From: Adiantum capillus-veneris
Taxonomy: Eukaryota; Streptophyta; Polypodiopsida; Polypodiales; Pteridaceae
DNA length: 64,000 nucleotides
Direction: 5' to 3'
NCBI GenBank assembly: GCA_014529385.2
Contig: CM043958.1
Span: 89,737,025-89,801,024 of the forward strand
The notes under the pieces were generated by a model. That model saw only the letters and a program-made list of their open reading frames with translations, did no database searches and was not told where the DNA came from. This document shows, one piece after another, positions 61,116 through 64,000 of the stretch. Numbering within the stretch: the first letter of the stretch is position 1; the number at the start of each line of letters is the position of its first letter. The position numbers were made by a program, and so were the translations under genes.

Positions 61116-63480
61116 GGAGATGCAGAAGAAGATGGAGATGAAGCAAGAGCACTCTTCAATTGCACAAATGAGAGAATGAGTAATTTTTAGGTTTAGGTGA
61201 CTTGTATATGAGCTCGCCCATTCACACTTGGGCGCCCATGCTTAGCCAACTAACCCTTGAATGTTCCAGTTAGAGTGCGGCTCTCATCGGCGATCACTCT
61301 TACCCTTTTCCTATTAGATGGACAAGCCCCCTGCCCATGACTACTAGAAGTGGATGTCGGAGGTTAACATGCCCCCCTTCCTGATGTAGATTCCACCCTC
61401 GGAATATAACAGTGGAGCATCGGGATCCACGAATAGGAGTACCTGTAGCATAAGAAAAACAACATTGCGAAAGCTCAAAGGCAGCATGTGCAGGCATGTA
61501 ATAAGTGAGATGCATAAATGATATTCTAGGAAATGAAAAAAAAAACATGAATTGTAACATTGCCAACTAGAACAAGCGTAGTACCTAAATAAAATGCAAT
61601 TGAGTTAAGGTCTATTAGGTTGATTCTAAGAGAAGTACACAAGAGCTAGGACTAAAGTAAGTACTAGATTGACCAATGTTAATTAAAAATTGTCGACTAA
61701 AGAGTAGTTAACCCTAGGAATGCTTGTCGGGGTCTAAAGACTAGTGATCTTGTCACTTATACCACTTAAGTGTGATCAACATAAAATACAAGAGAAGTTT
61801 GTGCTATTTGCTTTCTCTTTTCTCTTTTTTTTTTTTTTTTGCTGTCATAGTTGCTACAAGTAGCTGGGGGACTCGAGGTCTCAAATACCAACTTGAGCAT
61901 AAACTAGCCGGGAGACTCGAGGTCCCAAATACCAACTTAACACATGGACTTCCACAACACAAGTCACACTTAGGTGGAATAAGCTAGAGAGAACTATATC
62001 CTCATAGCCTAAAACATTACTAAATTTACTACAATTAATAGACTATTTAGGAATTAAAATCAACAATTAAGTGGCCTAGTTTAGCCTAAGGTCCTCATAC
62101 CTACTTAAAGCCAACTAATAGACCAAACTCAAAGATGAACAAGGTGCTAAAAGTTTGAAAAAAATATAGCATCTAAATTGGCAATGTCACAACTTCATAA
62201 ATTTTATGCATTGTTAGAAACTCAAATGACAAGATGCAAACATGTAATTGTGCAAAGATAACAAAGTGATAAAATGTGGTGCCTGCATCAACTTATGGAT
62301 GAGAATTTTAGGTTCGTTATCTCTTCTTGTATACCATGCTTACATAGTAGGAATTGTATTATGGTGTAAGATGCAGCTTTGGTTTCTTAAAAATTCTATA
62401 GACAAATTGTGCCAACTCCCCACCATACTTCCGTATGACACTCACTTAGAGCGTGTCCTGCCTATCTTTTCATAGTTTTAATTTCAACAAAAGTTTAACT
62501 CGTGTTTTTTGTTTAAAGCTCCTGGCAAAGGTGTGGTTTTTTAATGCAAACTTACTCCCATGGCCACATTGCTCATATTTTGTCTTAATCAATAAACTGT
62601 TTGTTTTTTAGCTTTTACTACTAAGCTTTTTGTTGTCCTTTAAACTTATGTAGATGTAGATACTAAGAAATGGGGATCCAAATCTGTTACAATGAATGCA
62701 TGATTAACAAATTGATGACATGGCTATTGCGGAATAATTTAATTTGACATAACTTTTGTTTAGAAAAAAATTTCAAGCATTTACCAACAGTCTACTTCAT
62801 CTTGAAATTGTAGATTGCTACTACGACAAGGCTTACCGTGCATGACAAGTCAGTATTGAAAGATTCATATTAAAATATCATGAAAGTAATTGCTTATGAA
62901 AACTAAGGTGGGGCCTTTTCTAGAGCATGTCATGCTTGGCATCTTGTTCAAATGCACCATTATGATCTTGTTCAAATGCACCACCATGATTATGCATATT
63001 GGTCTCAATCTTGACATGAGGCAAACTCTCCTTTGAACACTAATTCTTTTCACATGATAATTTTGGCATGATAAAATAGTTGGGAGTCTCGGGTTTTTGG
63101 TCACAATCTAACACCTTCTTATATTTGGTCTCATGGCGAATGCTCTATTGCAAGTTTGATCTCACTTGGAGTTTGCATAATTGCTGCACAATTCTTTTGT
63201 ATCTTTTTCATAGAGCACGATGTTGAGGGGAACAATCAATCACAAGGGGGAAAGTACTACATCTCTTGACATTGGGATGATTGCTTGGGACAAAGGCCTC
63301 CAGAGGTGAAGAAGTCAATGTGGGTTCTAGATTTTGGAGTGTCTCCTTCATTTGTAGGACAAGTGCTCCGTTGTGAAAAACCAACTCAAATCATGGCGTG
63401 TAGATCACATGCAAAATCAAGCCTTTGGGATGCATGGGGAATCAATACTTTGCTTAATCGATGATTACTTTGGTCATCAG
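61115..63480. other. no gene recognised
   Basis: A ~45-base tandem repeat lies at 61858-61950 (GACTCGAGGTC.CAAATACC twice). A T17 run is near 61826. Frames are short and without motifs. Confidence 0.5.
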
Positions 63481-64000
63481 CTACTCTTTGTAGGGTAATA
63501 AATTTTCAAGCTTGTTGACTCTAAGACCAGTCACAAGCCCATACAACTCCAAAGCATCCTTGAACATCACGTGGAAATTGCAAGGCATATACAAAGAGTC
63601 ATCGCCATAAGCCTGCCCAATGAAATTGTGACCCGATGGTAACTGCAAGCCATGAAGAAAATCAACGGAAGTTAAATGATCGAGATACATCAACAAAGAG
63701 TGTGTTGCAATAGCATACAACAATGCACTAAGTGGGCAGCCCTGCCTAACTGAAGAGCCAAGAGGCCAAGATTCCATCATCTCACCTTCAAGAATCCTCG
63801 AAGACAAACTACGAGCATACAAGAAATAAACGATATTGGCTAATTTAGGATCAAACCTAAGACACCGCATTTTAGCAGCAATGTAGTAAAGCCTTTTCAA
63901 TATCAACTTGCATAACAAGTACATCTTGATACGTGTACTTTGCATATTCCATGCCAATTAGAACATTAGCCAAGTTGTCAATGATTTGGTGACGTTGTAT
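63481..64000 (-). pseudogene. LINE reverse transcriptase, runs off the window
   Basis: Entering from the right on the minus strand: VLVMQVDIEKAFT (RT motif with catalytic Asp), a frameshift near 63880, then YFLYARSLSSRILEG, GSSVRQGCPLSALLYAI (RQGCPLSP motif), QAYGDDSLY (catalytic Y-x-DD) and GLVTGLRVNKLENLL. The frame stops at 63481 soon after. This is ORF2 of an L1-like element, apparently of a different family from the copies at 4.4-10.4 kb. The endonuclease would lie beyond position 64000. RT copies LINE RNA at nicked chromosomal target sites. Confidence 0.9.

Overview
The window looks like a stretch of nuclear DNA from a land plant with a large, repeat-rich genome. The evidence is Ty1/copia and Ty3/gypsy polyproteins of plant type, LINE, Helitron and SINE-like sequences, very many (TC)n/(GA)n microsatellites, and one intron-split eukaryotic gene with a 14.5 kb intron. 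A fern or other non-flowering plant is plausible, but the sequence does not prove it. Nothing suggests a prokaryote or organelle.

The only convincing host gene is a TXNL4B/DIM2-type (thioredoxin-like, U5 snRNP-associated) splicing-factor gene on the minus strand. Exon 1 is 21935-22066, exon 2 is 7232-7389 and exon 3 is 7086-7152. The reading frame stays open across both introns and all four splice sites obey GT-AG. The last ~30 codons are expected left of position 1. Intron 1 (7390-21934) is filled with transposons; the third intron carries a copia element and a LINE.

Layout: 1-4463 is a decayed copia element (+). 4464-5637 is LINE copy 1, whose 3' end is a short TC run. 7086-22066 is the gene with its nested LINE copies 2 and 3, gypsy fragments (10391-11880 +; 12572-15611 -) and a long inverted-repeat element (17308-20384). 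22862-26388 is a block of tandem/satellite repeats rich in (GA)n. 26389-26845 is a small Helitron that carries a LINE fragment. 26846-36755 is mostly gene-free and repeat-patched. 36756-40035 is a copia fragment split by a minus-strand gypsy remnant. 42941-46138 holds local duplications, an RPA-like fragment and compound microsatellites. 46141-53530 is a long decayed gypsy element (+) with extra ORFs after integrase. 55368-58888 holds a dispersed repeat with a SINE-like insertion, a perfect short duplication, a hairpin and a large palindrome. 58906-60870 is a Helentron-like remnant on the minus strand, with a PIF1-type helicase followed by an endonuclease domain. 63481-64000 is the start of another LINE reverse transcriptase.

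The elements work as independent selfish units and almost all are broken by stops or frameshifts. A recurrent theme is that transposon breakpoints and tails coincide with (TC)n/(GA)n tracts, most clearly in one LINE family. All family assignments rest on motifs read by eye; no database search was possible.
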